Below are positions 21,886 through 29,779 of a DNA stretch of 58,361 nt, piece by piece (position 1 is the first letter of the stretch; every line of letters begins with the position of its first letter). The notes under the pieces are model-generated. The model was not told where the DNA came from. It did not search any database and saw only the letters and a program-made list of their open reading frames with translations. A program made the position numbers and the translations under genes. Where the stretch lies: IMG/VR virus record IMGVR_UViG_3300005340_000042, positions 1 to 58,361 of that record; one strand, written 5' to 3'. Source of the DNA: a virus.

Positions 21886-22145
21886 TGACCTGGCAGGCGC
21901 ACAGGGAGTCCGTCCAGGTCGCCAAGGCGGCGCTCGCGGACGTGCTGGAGAAGATCCAGCTCGCACTGACCGAGCAGGACGAGGCGCTGCGCCTGGTCGC
22001 GGAAGCGGTCGGAAGCCCGCCCGGCACCGAGCGCGGCCAGACCGCCTTCAACTCCACCGCCAGCATCGCCACCTGCCTGCAGCAGGGCCTGGCGGTGACG
22101 TACGAGGCGCGCAACGCCCTGGACGACTACACCGGTCAGTTCTGA
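21885..22145 (+). CDS. Helical protein, tandem paralogue 2 (86 aa)
   Basis: ATG 21885 overlaps the previous stop (TGATG). It is all-helical and paralogous to the preceding gene over its whole length: WQAHRESVQVAKAALADVL, TEQDEALRLVAEAVGSPPG and NALDDYTGQF. Likely to pair with its neighbour as a hetero-oligomer; this is inference. Confidence 0.68.
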   Translation: MTWQAHRESVQVAKAALADVLEKIQLALTEQDEALRLVAEAVGSPPGTERGQTAFNSTASIATCLQQGLAVTYEARNALDDYTGQF

Positions 22146-22185
22146 TCCACATCCCGGCACCTCGACGAAACGGAGCAACACGAAC

Positions 22186-22350
22186 ATGACGAAGAAGACG
22201 AAGCACCTCGGGCTGGAGTCCGGCAAGTCCTCCACCAAGTGGTTCACCCCGAACCCGCAGCCCCACGCCGGCAACGGCCAGACCGGGAGGCCGCTGCTCA
22301 AGGCGATCAGGATGATCTTCCGCGACCCCAGCGGCCGGAAGCAGAAGTAG
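22186..22350 (+). CDS. Small basic protein (54 aa)
   Basis: Starts TKKTKHLGLESGKSSTKWF and ends FRDPSGRKQK; basic, no domain recognised. CGGAG lies about 11 nt before ATG 22186. Fourth gene of the plus-strand operon. Confidence 0.62.
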   Translation: MTKKTKHLGLESGKSSTKWFTPNPQPHAGNGQTGRPLLKAIRMIFRDPSGRKQK

Positions 22351-22353
22351 GCC

Positions 22354-22560
22354 GTGCCGAAGAACTACGGGCCCCGCGGCAGGAAGCGTTACCTGGGGCC
22401 CAACCCCGGCCCGCGCCCCTGGCCGGTCGCCGGCCGCGCCCGTGGTCACCAGCCCGGCGGGTCGCACGATCCGAACGGGTGCGCCGCGGTGGTGCTCCTG
22501 TTTCTGGCCGTCGCCTTCAGCGGGCCCCCGGCCTTGCTCGCGGCGTACCTGTTGTACTAG
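22354..22560 (+). CDS. Small single-span membrane protein (68 aa)
   Basis: GTG 22354, 3 nt after the previous stop. The N-terminal 45 residues are Gly/Pro/Arg-rich (NYGPRGRKRYLGPNPGP); the C-terminus is one membrane helix (AAVVLLFLAVAFSGPPALLA). A strong hairpin follows 20 nt after the stop. The function is unknown. Confidence 0.6.
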   Translation: MPKNYGPRGRKRYLGPNPGPRPWPVAGRARGHQPGGSHDPNGCAAVVLLFLAVAFSGPPALLAAYLLY

Positions 22561-22580
22561 GCTGCAAAGTGTCGGTAAGA

Positions 22581-22613
22581 GGGGGTGCGGTTTCATGCCG
22601 CTACCGCACCCCC
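22581..22613 (+). terminator. Operon-end hairpin
   Basis: GGGGGTGCGGT (22581-22591), 11-nt loop, ACCGCACCCCC (22603-22613). Confidence 0.78.
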
Positions 22614-22689
22614 GCCGCCGGCCACATTCTTCCGGTCTTGCTCTGGGCAGGGAAGCGGCACGGGTGGGTGTCGTGACATGAGGTTGGTC

Positions 22690-22731
22690 CATCGGTGAGG
22701 CGCCGGGTAGCGATACCCGGTCGATCCGATG
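22690..22731. other. Two-tier hairpin with a GNRA loop
   Basis: CATCGG (22690-22695) pairs with CCGATG (22726-22731), enclosing CCGGGTA-GCGA-TACCCGG (22702-22719). It lies between the plus-strand operon end and the holin terminator. Possibly an RNA stability element for either transcript. Confidence 0.5.
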
Positions 22732-22732
22732 A

Positions 22733-22764
22733 AAGAGGGCGGGAGCTGATGCTCCCGCCCTCTT
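22733..22764. terminator. Bidirectional terminator after the holin
   Basis: AAGAGGGCGGGAGC (22733-22746), loop TGAT, GCTCCCGCCCTCTT (22751-22764). Confidence 0.9.
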
Positions 22765-22771
22765 CTGGTAC

Positions 22772-23098
22772 CTACGGCTTGGTGACCGGGCTGACCTGCG
22801 GCCGGACTCCGGCCAGGGCGAACGCCGCCAGAATCACCGCGGTCACCCCGCCGATGAACGCGTCCGACAGGTGCAGGCCGTACTCCGCGAACAGCGCGGC
22901 CACCGCCACGAACGCCGCCGTGAACAGCGCCGGCGCCACCGGCCGGGTCGTGACCGCGATCAGGATCCCGGACAGCGCCGCGATCAGCGCCGCCGCCTGC
23001 CCGGCGTTCAGGAAGTCCACGTTCATCGCGGCCAGGGTGGTCAGCACCGAACCCGCCAGGCCGATCCACAGTGAGGGCTCGCGCCCGAAGATCGTCAT
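22772..23098 (-). CDS. Holin-like membrane protein (108 aa)
   Basis: Likely holin that times lysis and is encoded immediately after the endolysin. Four hydrophobic segments: SLWIGLAGSVLTTLAAM, AAALIAALSGILIAVTT, PALFTAAFVAVAALFAEYGL and GGVTAVILAAFALAG. The second ATG (23098) is chosen because GGAGA lies 7 nt upstream; the first (23104) overlaps the endolysin stop but has no room for a ribosome site. Two close starts recall dual-start holin/antiholin control. Confidence 0.72.
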   Translation of the reverse strand: MTIFGREPSLWIGLAGSVLTTLAAMNVDFLNAGQAAALIAALSGILIAVTTRPVAPALFTAAFVAVAALFAEYGLHLSDAFIGGVTAVILAAFALAGVRPQVSPVTKP

Positions 23099-23100
23099 GA

Positions 23101-23958
23101 TCATTCTCCGTTCTGCGCCGCGCCACCGCGGGCGAGGCGATCCGACAGTTCCTGTGCCACCAGCGCGGCCTGCTCACGCGGCAGGCCGGCCAGCACCAGC
23201 GCCGCCACCTGCTTCGCGTCCAGGCCTTGCAGGGCAGCGATACGCTGCGCGATCAGGTTCTGCCCGGCCGCGAGCTGCTTCACCGCCTCGTTCACCACGA
23301 TGTCGGTGCGCCGGCGCGTCTCCACGTGCTGGCCGTCCAGCCACCCCAGCCACGTGCGCAGCTTCAGGAACCGGCCCTTGGTGGTGCCGTCCTCGATCTC
23401 GGAGTCCAGCACCGCCTTCGCGGTCGCCGCGGCGATCTTCGCGATCTCGGCATCGGTGATCGGCATGTCGTCCTCCCTGATCTCGGCGATGCCGAGTCGT
23501 CCCGTGCGGTTGTCCGCGGCCTGGCTCCAGCCCCCGGAGAAGTGCGCGTGCTTGTCGTGGATGTTCGACCCGGTGTAGACCCGGCTCGCCCATCCCGTGT
23601 TCACGTGCCAGATGTAGGTGACCGTGCTGCCGGCCGGCCGGTAGATGATGTAGCGGAACGGCGTGACCGGCCAGCGCCCCGCACGCATCCCGGTGATCAG
23701 CCACCGGATCAGCACCAGCATCCAGTCGACCTTGCTCCCCGGCACCAGGTCCCGGTCGATGTCCACGGCGCGGACCTCGTCCAGCGCGTCCCCGTCCTTG
23801 AACTCCGCCTTGCCGGTCCGGTCGGGGTTGTGTCCGCTGGTGCTGCCCTGATGGAGAGTGTTCCCGATCGATCCGTCGGTCGTCTTGTCCCGGCCGGGGA
23901 ACACCTCGTTGAGTTCCCCACGGAACGCGCTCAGCCCTGTCGTCAGTACCCAGGCCAC
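23101..23958 (-). CDS. Endolysin with an M15-type zinc peptidase domain (285 aa)
   Basis: Cell-wall peptidase for host lysis. Zinc-site pattern of the M15/VanY group: SGHNPD (41-46, H43), DEVRAVDID (60-68, D66) and HDKHAHFSG (134-142, H137/H139). The C-terminal part (about 155-285) is helical with DAEIAKIAAATAKAVL and QNLIAQRIAALQGLDAKQVA, probably a cell-wall-binding or multimerising region. No signal peptide; export would depend on the holin. GTG 23958 overlaps the previous stop by 1 nt. Confidence 0.8.
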   Translation of the reverse strand: MAWVLTTGLSAFRGELNEVFPGRDKTTDGSIGNTLHQGSTSGHNPDRTGKAEFKDGDALDEVRAVDIDRDLVPGSKVDWMLVLIRWLITGMRAGRWPVTPFRYIIYRPAGSTVTYIWHVNTGWASRVYTGSNIHDKHAHFSGGWSQAADNRTGRLGIAEIREDDMPITDAEIAKIAAATAKAVLDSEIEDGTTKGRFLKLRTWLGWLDGQHVETRRRTDIVVNEAVKQLAAGQNLIAQRIAALQGLDAKQVAALVLAGLPREQAALVAQELSDRLARGGAAQNGE

Positions 23959-24104
23959 TACCGACCACCCCCGGATTTGCCGAACCAGAGCGGCCAGTCA
24001 GGCGGCGCGCCCTGGTCATCCCACGGGTCGGGCACCTCCTGGCCGATGTGCAGCTCGGGGTCTTCGTCCGGCGCCGCCTCGTGTGGCTCCTTCAGATCCG
24101 TCAT
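23958..24104 (-). CDS. Small acidic protein before the endolysin (48 aa)
   Basis: TDLKEPHEAAPDEDPELH, then DPWDDQGAPPDWPLWFGK: acidic with several Trp, no domain recognised. ATG 24104; the stop overlaps the endolysin start. Translationally coupled to the lysis genes. Confidence 0.6.
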   Translation of the reverse strand: MTDLKEPHEAAPDEDPELHIGQEVPDPWDDQGAPPDWPLWFGKSGGGR

Positions 24105-24133
24105 GTCACCCCACCTTCCCCTCGGTGGACAGA

Positions 24134-24319
24134 CTACCGCCTGCTCCGCCTCGTGCGCGCTGCCTTGCGAGCCATGCGCGAGCGCTGCCCGTGCGTGACG
24201 CCCGCGTTCGCGATCCGCGCCGCCTTGCTCTTGCTCGCGCCCTTGCGCCGCAACGCTTTGTAAACGTTCTGCCGGCTCTTGCGGACGTACCCGTACCGCC
24301 CGCCCCTGTCGCTGACCAT
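24134..24319 (-). CDS. Small basic actinophage protein (61 aa)
   Basis: Contains YKALRRKGASKSKAARIANA, a pattern widespread in actinophage small proteins, and a very basic C-terminus (RMARKAARTRRSRR). ATG 24319 follows GGAGGTGA. Possibly nucleic-acid binding; function unknown. Confidence 0.75.
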   Translation of the reverse strand: MVSDRGGRYGYVRKSRQNVYKALRRKGASKSKAARIANAGVTHGQRSRMARKAARTRRSRR

Positions 24320-24333
24320 CACGTCACCTCCGG

Positions 24334-24391
24334 TTGACAGATACCCACTCAGGTATGATGAAGGCCCCGCGCAGTTGCTGCTGCCGGGGCC
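24334..24391 (+). promoter_or_regulatory. Bro-N gene leader 2: promoter with a hairpin at the start site
   Basis: TTGACA (24334-24339), TATGAT (24354-24359; only 14 nt between them, so the true -35 is uncertain), 3 nt, then GGCCCCG (24363-24369) ... CGGGGCC (24385-24391) with an inner GCAG/CTGC pairing. Confidence 0.62.
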
Positions 24392-24425
24392 GTTGAGCAC
24401 CACCCGAACCCTGAAGGGCAGCACT

Positions 24426-25139
24426 ATGTCTCAGCTTACTCCGTTCAACTTCAAGGGCGAGCCCGTGCGCGTCGTCGAGATCGATGGAGACGCCTGGCTT
24501 GTCATCTCAGACGTCTGCCGCGTTCTCGGCCACTCCAACCCGACCATGGCCATGGAAATGGTGGACGTCGATGATCGGCGACGTTTCCGCAGGTCGGAAG
24601 CCCTAAACTTTGCAGAGGTCTTCCCGGACAACCGCATCCAGTCAGTCAACCTGATCAATGAGTCCGGCCTCTACGCTCTCGTGTTCAGTAGCAAGCTGCC
24701 TTCAGCCCGCGACTTCCGGCGATGGGTGACCTCTGAGGTGCTGCCGCAGATCCGCAAGACCGGTCAGTACGCGCCGGCACCCATGTCCGCCCTGGATGCG
24801 CTCGCCGCGTCGGTCGCGCTGCTGCAGGAGCAAGAGCGCCGCACCGCAGCCATCGAGGCGCAGCAGGCGGAGATCGGCCAGCGTCAGAACGCGATCGAGA
24901 ACCGCGTTACCCAGCTGGACGCGAACTCCGGATGGGTGACCGCCATGGGCTGGTCGAACGTGAACGGCCTGGCCGTGACCGACAATGCCACGATGGCCCG
25001 ACTCGGACGCAAGGCCTCCGCCATGCTGCGCGGGATGGGGATCGAGCGCCGGACCACCACCAGCGAGGTGTTCGGCATCGTCAACATCTACCCCGACGGC
25101 GTGCTGGAACAGGCTGCCGAAGAACTCGGCCTGATCTGA
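24426..25139 (+). CDS. Bro-N domain antirepressor-like protein 2 (237 aa)
   Basis: Bro-N domain (about 5-105): FKGEPVRVVEIDGDAWLVI, SDVCRVLGHSNPTMA, NESGLYALVFSSKLPSAR and FRRWVTSEVLPQIRKTGQY. A coiled-coil linker (about 118-160, ALLQEQERRTAAIEAQQ) leads to a C-terminal domain (GWVTAMGWSNVNGLAV, ARLGRKASAMLRGM, FGIVNIYPDGVL). It is the most divergent of the three Bro-N copies. Plus-strand island between lysis and terminase genes, with its own promoter and terminator. Confidence 0.85.
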   Translation: MSQLTPFNFKGEPVRVVEIDGDAWLVISDVCRVLGHSNPTMAMEMVDVDDRRRFRRSEALNFAEVFPDNRIQSVNLINESGLYALVFSSKLPSARDFRRWVTSEVLPQIRKTGQYAPAPMSALDALAASVALLQEQERRTAAIEAQQAEIGQRQNAIENRVTQLDANSGWVTAMGWSNVNGLAVTDNATMARLGRKASAMLRGMGIERRTTTSEVFGIVNIYPDGVLEQAAEELGLI

Positions 25140-25151
25140 CCCTGGACACAG

Positions 25152-25182
25152 AGAAGCCCCTCACGCCCATCGTGAGGGGCTT
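25152..25182. terminator. Bidirectional terminator
   Basis: GAAGCCCCTCACG (25152-25164), loop CCCAT, CGTGAGGGGCTTC (25170-25182), between the second Bro-N gene and the minus-strand 66-aa gene. Confidence 0.9.
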
Positions 25183-25187
25183 CCGTC

Positions 25188-25388
25188 TCAGATGTCGCCG
25201 TACCAGATCCACATTCGTACCGCGCCCCGGGCACCGTCGCGGCAAGGGTAGAGCTTGCCGTCGCGCTTCAGTCGGCGGGCCCATCCGTACACCGGCACAT
25301 CGTTGCGCAGTGTCGCGCCCGCGTGGTCTGCTGCCAATCTGGCCGCAAGCTCCGAGTCCTCGGAGTCCGACAGGAACCACCAGCGCAT
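25188..25388 (-). CDS. Small hypothetical protein (66 aa)
   Basis: ATG overlaps the preceding stop (TGATG). The N-terminal part is acidic and helical (SDSEDSELAARLAADHAG); the C-terminal part is Trp/Tyr-rich (YGWARRL, RMWIWYGDI). The function is unknown. Confidence 0.65.
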   Translation of the reverse strand: MRWWFLSDSEDSELAARLAADHAGATLRNDVPVYGWARRLKRDGKLYPCRDGARGAVRMWIWYGDI

Positions 25389-25654
25389 CAGGCGTCACCC
25401 AGTTCCGCGTCCCGCTGCTCGGCCAGGCGGAGCAGGTTCAACAGGTCCACCACCCACAGTGTGGTGATGAGCAGCGCCAGAACTCCCCTGGACCAGCTCG
25501 GATCCATCGCGAACAGGATGGTGCTGGCGACCGCGGCGACCGCCGTAAATCCCAGGAACCACGACTGCGCGAGCACCGACCGGCGGGCGATGAAGTACCG
25601 GCCGACACTGAGCACCAGGGCCACCGCGGTTGCCCATTCCAGAATCTGCGTCAT
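25388..25654 (-). CDS. Membrane protein with three spans (88 aa)
   Basis: Hydrophobic segments at about 7-24 (WATAVALVLSVGRYFIA), 32-49 (WFLGFTAVAAVASTILFA) and 56-74 (GVLALLITTLWVVDLLNLL), then a charged tail. ATG 25654 lies 7 nt after a TAAGGT box, implying a leaderless mRNA. It and the 66-aa gene form a two-gene unit. Candidate second holin or superinfection-exclusion protein; no proof. Confidence 0.7.
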   Translation of the reverse strand: MTQILEWATAVALVLSVGRYFIARRSVLAQSWFLGFTAVAAVASTILFAMDPSWSRGVLALLITTLWVVDLLNLLRLAEQRDAELGDA

Positions 25655-25661
25655 GCCTGCA

Positions 25662-25691
25662 ACCTTACAGTCATGCTCGGGAAGTTGTCAA
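25662..25691 (-). promoter_or_regulatory. Promoter of the GCATG family
   Basis: Minus strand: TTGACA (25691-25686), 18-nt spacer ACTTCCCGAGCATGACTG, TAAGGT (25667-25662). The -35 overlaps the stop codon of the terminase gene. Confidence 0.82.
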
Positions 25692-28186
25692 CGTCCCGAA
25701 AACCCACCCAGCCCCGTCACCGGCATGTGGCCGACCGGCTCGGCGTACGGCGCGCCGGCAGCGTTGCGATGGCGGTCCGCCCAGAACGCCATCGCAACGC
25801 CGTCACCTCGGTCACTTGATCGACCGAGCTGCTTCACCACGTCGTCCTTGTTCGTGATCTTGATCTTCGGCGGCAGGCCCGAGGTGACCTCCCACTTCGG
25901 TGTGGTGAGATCGGAGATCATCAGGTCGTCCGGCGGCAGGGCGATGGTCGGACCGTTCGCGGGATCCAGCAACTGGCGCAGGTTCCAGTACGCCGCGCTG
26001 CGCGTGTTGACGAACCCGAACTTTCCCGACTCGTCGCGGGTGTGCGCCCGCTCCGCGCCCACGTACGCCAGGGGCCGCTCCTGCGCCTCCCTGAGGCGGT
26101 CGAACACGCCCGCCCCGACACCCATCGCGTCCACGATCGCGCGCTCCCCGAAGCCCTGCACGGCGCTGGCAACGGCCATCGTGTCGCGCACGCGGTTGCC
26201 CGACAGGTGCACCACCGGTCCGTCCCGATGGGCGAAGATCGTTTCGTCACCACCGCGGCCCACGTCCACTCCCGTCCAGCGGGGCCCGCCCATTCCTGGC
26301 CGCCCGGCCTTGTCCCACACCCACCACCGCTCGATCGCCTGCTCCAGCCAGGTCAGCGGGATGACCGAGTCCTCATCGCTGGCGTGGAACTCACCGAGCG
26401 CGCGGTTGTGGTAGATCGCCGAGTCGGCGCCCCACTGCAGGCGGCGCTGCTCCGCCCACTTGCGCGAGATACGCCCCGCCCTGATCGCCTCTTCCAGCGT
26501 GACGTGCTTGACCCACCAGTCCTCGTATCCCGGCGCCCGCCGGTGGATGTCATAGAAGCGGCCAGAGGGGGGGCCCGGCGTGCTCATGGCGAACGCGTAC
26601 GCATTGTCCCCGGTGTCGGGACCGGCATTGGAGAACGCACCCTCGATGGAGTCCCAGGTCTCCGGCTGGATGATCTTGGCCTCGTCCAGCAGGTACAGCA
26701 GCTCGCGGGCGTGCGCGCCCTCGATGCGCTCCGGCTGGTTCGAGGCCACCGGGGTCGCCGCCCCGTGCTGCAGCTTCAGGCGCAGGTCCAGCAGCTCGAC
26801 GTTCGGCTTGAACGCCGGCCGGCCGAGCATCTCGAAATCCAGCGCCCGCGCCCATTTCTTGATCTCCGGCCAGAGGTAGACCTCAAGGTGCCGCCAGGCG
26901 GATGCGGTGGTGATCACCTTCCAGTCAACGCCTGCTATGTCTCTGGTCGTTGAAAACCACAGGACAAGGATTGACCCGGTGAAACTGTTGTGGGTCGGGA
27001 TCATGTCCTGGCCGGTCAGGTAGAGATGCGAGGGACTGTCGACCTCGATGCACTGCGTGGGCCGGTCCTCGATGCGCCGGACGTCCACGATCGTGTGCTG
27101 CGTGTGCCTGCTGGCTTGCGCACCGCGCGGCGTCCAGTTGTAGCGCGTCAGGTGGTATGGGTTGAAATCGAAGCGGGCGGCAATCCGCCACTTCGGCCCG
27201 ATCAGGCGACCATCGATCTTCGCTTCGCCCTCACGAACGCGAACCACCAGACCCAGAGAGCGCAGCAGCTCGGACACCCCGTCAGCGAGCCGCTTGCACG
27301 TCAGGGTGATCTCGTCCGATCCGCCGGCCTGCCGGTACCCGTCGGAATCGAACAGGCCGCGGACCAGTTCGCGCCGCTGTTCGATCGAGGCACGCAGGTA
27401 GGCCATCGGGATGTGCTTGTCACCGAGCACCCCGAGGGCACGCAGAGCAGCACTCAAGCCGGGGACGCGGTACCCGACCACGTTCTCTTTTTCAGAGGAC
27501 GGCACGAAGTGACCGCCGGGCATCCGGGGGATCATCTCTCGCGAGTCGGCTCGATTCAACGACATCAGGCCTGTCGTAGTCGTCCCATCACCCAGCCACA
27601 CGCCGAGTAGGTACGGATCGATCGGCAATGAAGCGATCGGCAGCTCCAGCGGCCGGGCGCCCGGAGTGCGCCAGCGCAGCTGCCCCGAAGGGGTGCGCAG
27701 ATTCTCGGCCAGGAACGCCGTGGTCCGGGTGCGGGTCAGGGACCAGTGATCACGCCAGTCCGTGATCTTAAGTCCCTTCGGCCGGTTGTTCGTGTCGATG
27801 ACGTTCCACTCGTGCTCCCCGTGCACGACCTCGACGGCCCCGTTGGCGAACTCCACCTCGTAGGTAGGTCCGTTCCAAATCGGAGACTTGCCGACCACGC
27901 GACATGGCTTGCCGTGTTCATCGAACACCTCATCGCCGATCGCAAGATCACCGATCGAAGTCCAACCCCACGGTGTAGGTATCATGGTTTTAGTATACTG
28001 AGCTTTACCCAAACCATGGGGTCCACGAACGGCGACCCTGCGCTGTGTCGGCAAAGCGTCCATGATCTCGCGCTGGTAGCCGCTGAGCTTCACGTTCAAG
28101 CAATCGTCAGCCCAGTTGGCGGGCGAATCCCACCAGCGATCGAGCCGGCCGCGGCTGAGGATCTTGGAGGCGAGATCGATCTTCAT
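25688..28186 (-). CDS. terL: Terminase large subunit interrupted by an intein (832-aa precursor)
   Basis: ATPase-nuclease that packages DNA. Walker A is GPHGLGK (residues 55-61) plus Ser401, split by the intein at 62-400. After splicing the enzyme would be 493 aa, normal for the family. Walker B is LLYLLDEAK (about 496-504); the RNase H-like nuclease has GVDVGRGGDET (D641) and IVDAMGVG (D686). N-terminal WADDCLNVKLSGYQREIMDAL is typical of actinophage TerL. ATG 28186 overlaps the previous stop. The ATPase cannot work until the intein is removed. Confidence 0.92.
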   Translation of the reverse strand: MKIDLASKILSRGRLDRWWDSPANWADDCLNVKLSGYQREIMDALPTQRRVAVRGPHGLGKAQYTKTMIPTPWGWTSIGDLAIGDEVFDEHGKPCRVVGKSPIWNGPTYEVEFANGAVEVVHGEHEWNVIDTNNRPKGLKITDWRDHWSLTRTRTTAFLAENLRTPSGQLRWRTPGARPLELPIASLPIDPYLLGVWLGDGTTTTGLMSLNRADSREMIPRMPGGHFVPSSEKENVVGYRVPGLSAALRALGVLGDKHIPMAYLRASIEQRRELVRGLFDSDGYRQAGGSDEITLTCKRLADGVSELLRSLGLVVRVREGEAKIDGRLIGPKWRIAARFDFNPYHLTRYNWTPRGAQASRHTQHTIVDVRRIEDRPTQCIEVDSPSHLYLTGQDMIPTHNSFTGSILVLWFSTTRDIAGVDWKVITTASAWRHLEVYLWPEIKKWARALDFEMLGRPAFKPNVELLDLRLKLQHGAATPVASNQPERIEGAHARELLYLLDEAKIIQPETWDSIEGAFSNAGPDTGDNAYAFAMSTPGPPSGRFYDIHRRAPGYEDWWVKHVTLEEAIRAGRISRKWAEQRRLQWGADSAIYHNRALGEFHASDEDSVIPLTWLEQAIERWWVWDKAGRPGMGGPRWTGVDVGRGGDETIFAHRDGPVVHLSGNRVRDTMAVASAVQGFGERAIVDAMGVGAGVFDRLREAQERPLAYVGAERAHTRDESGKFGFVNTRSAAYWNLRQLLDPANGPTIALPPDDLMISDLTTPKWEVTSGLPPKIKITNKDDVVKQLGRSSDRGDGVAMAFWADRHRNAAGAPYAEPVGHMPVTGLGGFSGR
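26987..28003 (-). mobile_element. Intein with DOD-type homing endonuclease in TerL (339 aa)
   Basis: TerL residues 62-400. Starts AQYTKTMIPTPWGWTSIGD (Ala at position 1), block B is VVHGEHEW, endonuclease blocks C and E are YLLGVWLGDG (about residues 192-201) and ELVRGLFDSDGY (about 273-284), and the C-terminal block is IPTHN followed by Ser+1. Insertion falls between Lys and Ser of GKS. Ala1 means the usual first N-S/N-O shift is impossible, so splicing should proceed by direct attack of Ser+1 as in class 2 inteins. Base composition dips near the N-terminal junction. Confidence 0.88.
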
Positions 28187-28410
28187 CCGGTCACCCGGCG
28201 GGTCATCGCACGGCGGAACTCCGCCACCGCCTGCGCCGCCGCGATGCGCGCGTTCTCGGCATACTTGCGGTTGAGGCGCATGCGCACCGACTCCGGCCCG
28301 GCGTTGCGGGTACGGACCAGGGCGGGGCGCCAGTGCTCACACCCCACCACCCACGTCACATAGTCCCCGCACGCCCCGCACGGGCGGTATCCCTGGCCGA
28401 CCGGGTTCAC
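28183..28410 (-). CDS. Small zinc-ribbon-like protein (75 aa)
   Basis: CGACGDY (residues 12-18) and CEHW (24-27) suggest one zinc site; the C-terminal half is a basic helix (RKYAENARIAAAQAVAEF). GTG 28410 overlaps the TerS stop (GTGA), and its stop overlaps the TerL start. Encoded between the two terminase subunits, it may assist packaging. Confidence 0.68.
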   Translation of the reverse strand: MNPVGQGYRPCGACGDYVTWVVGCEHWRPALVRTRNAGPESVRMRLNRKYAENARIAAAQAVAEFRRAMTRRVTG

Positions 28411-29159
28411 AGGACTTCGCCGTCCACGGTGTTCATGTCGATCGAACCCAGGTAGCGCTCCACCAGCTGCGGAACCAATGCCTGCTGCTCGGGCGTGAGG
28501 CCGAGCTCATCGATCATGTTGGCGACACGCGTGGCGACCACACCCGACCAGCGCTCGGCCTGCTCGATCATGCGGTCGCTGATGCCCATGTCGTGGGCGA
28601 CCTTGGCGTACTTGACCACCCGATCGCGCTCGGTGCCTTCCAGCACGACCAGGGCCCTGATCGCCTCGCCGGTCGCGTAGATCGTGCCGTCCTTGCCGGC
28701 CGCCGCGTACTGGTGGCCGATCAGGCCCGCGGTACTCAGCTCGTTCAGATGCGCCACGGAGGTGCTGCTCGACTGCGGGCCGGCGGGGTTGGCGTAGGGA
28801 TCGGGGTTGTGCTGAGGCTCGCCGCGCTCGACCTGGCGCTGCAGCAGTTCGGCGTACGCCGCCGCGCGCAGCCAGGACATCTGCAACATGCCGAGCACCG
28901 CCCTGCCGGGATCGATGGTCGGCGCCCCCGACGCGATCGCACTCCACGCGTTCACGGTCGCCTCCCCGATCGTCCGCGCCATCTCCGTACTCATGCCGGG
29001 ATGCAGCTCGCACTTGCTCGTGCCGTTGATGGCGTTCTTGTGGCAGTCCCCGCCCTGGCGGCGCTGGCTCGTGCACTCCAGTCGCTGGTGCGTCTCACAC
29101 CAGCGGGCGCGGCCAGGGTTGAAGTCCTTGCTCAGGCCAAGCCTGACCGTCTCTTTCAT
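28407..29159 (-). CDS. terS: Terminase small subunit (250 aa)
   Basis: DNA-recognition subunit of the packaging motor. The N-terminal Cys/His cluster RWCETHQRLECTS ... GDCHKNAINGTSKCELHPG is typical of actinophage TerS. A helical body follows (EMARTIGEATVNAWSA, MLQMSWLRAAAYAELLQRQ) and an ATPase-interacting-like C-terminus (IDELGLTPEQQALVPQLV). ATG 29159 is preferred over GTG 29180, with GTAGAG upstream. First gene of the late operon. Confidence 0.8.
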   Translation of the reverse strand: MKETVRLGLSKDFNPGRARWCETHQRLECTSQRRQGGDCHKNAINGTSKCELHPGMSTEMARTIGEATVNAWSAIASGAPTIDPGRAVLGMLQMSWLRAAAYAELLQRQVERGEPQHNPDPYANPAGPQSSSTSVAHLNELSTAGLIGHQYAAAGKDGTIYATGEAIRALVVLEGTERDRVVKYAKVAHDMGISDRMIEQAERWSGVVATRVANMIDELGLTPEQQALVPQLVERYLGSIDMNTVDGEVL

Positions 29160-29213
29160 GATGTCCACTCTACCCAGCACACCAGGACATCACGAGCGCA
29201 GGGCGGACACGAA

Positions 29214-29245
29214 GCAGCCCCGCGGCCCGAAGACCGCGGGGCTGC
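29214..29245. terminator. Bidirectional terminator upstream of the terminase operon
   Basis: GCAGCCCCGCGG (29214-29225), loop CCCGAAGA, CCGCGGGGCTGC (29234-29245). Confidence 0.88.
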
Positions 29246-29305
29246 CCCACTGGGGGAAGAAAGGATCGGACGCGAACCGGACCCTCACCGGCCGATGCTA
29301 CTCGA

Positions 29306-29779
29306 TCAGACCCGCCTCAGGTGCGCGCGCTGCCCGGCGGTCAACGTCATCCGGTAGCGATTGACCGCCTCGTTCATCACGTTCGCGCCGGCCGAGTGCC
29401 GCAGACCGAGCTGGTGGCCCAGCTCGTGCACGAGCAGCCACGTCCGGTTCTTGCCCTTGCCGGCGCCGTACCAGCGTGCGTACTTCCTGGCCGCGCGCTG
29501 CGTGTCGATCGTGATCGTGGTCTGGCGTGAGCGCCCGATCGGGCCGGGCACCTCGCCGTCCTGGATCCGGATGCACCGGTAGGCGGTCGCCGAGCACTTG
29601 CGCGACACCACGCGCATCCTGCTGGCCGTGCGCTTGCCCATCCAGCGGACCGCGGCGCGCACGTTCCACGCCCCGTCCGGGATGGCGTCCACCACCTCGA
29701 TGACCCGGGTTTGGGCGATGGCCGGGCTCGGTACGGCGCCGGCCAGGCACACCACCAGCGCGACCACCAGCGTTCTCAT
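29306..29779 (-). CDS. Secreted metzincin zinc metalloprotease (157 aa)
   Basis: Signal peptide MRTLVVALVVCLAGAVPSPA with cleavage near residue 22. Zinc motif HELGHQLGLRH (118-128) is a perfect HExxHxxGxxH, and ANVMNE around Met135 is a plausible Met-turn, so it is a minimal matrixin-like metzincin. Two Cys (about 62 and 69) could form a disulfide. Its substrate is unknown; a host-envelope or secreted protein target is inferred. It is the last gene of the 30.6 kb promoter unit. Size is at the lower limit of the clan. Confidence 0.85.
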   Translation of the reverse strand: MRTLVVALVVCLAGAVPSPAIAQTRVIEVVDAIPDGAWNVRAAVRWMGKRTASRMRVVSRKCSATAYRCIRIQDGEVPGPIGRSRQTTITIDTQRAARKYARWYGAGKGKNRTWLLVHELGHQLGLRHSAGANVMNEAVNRYRMTLTAGQRAHLRRV

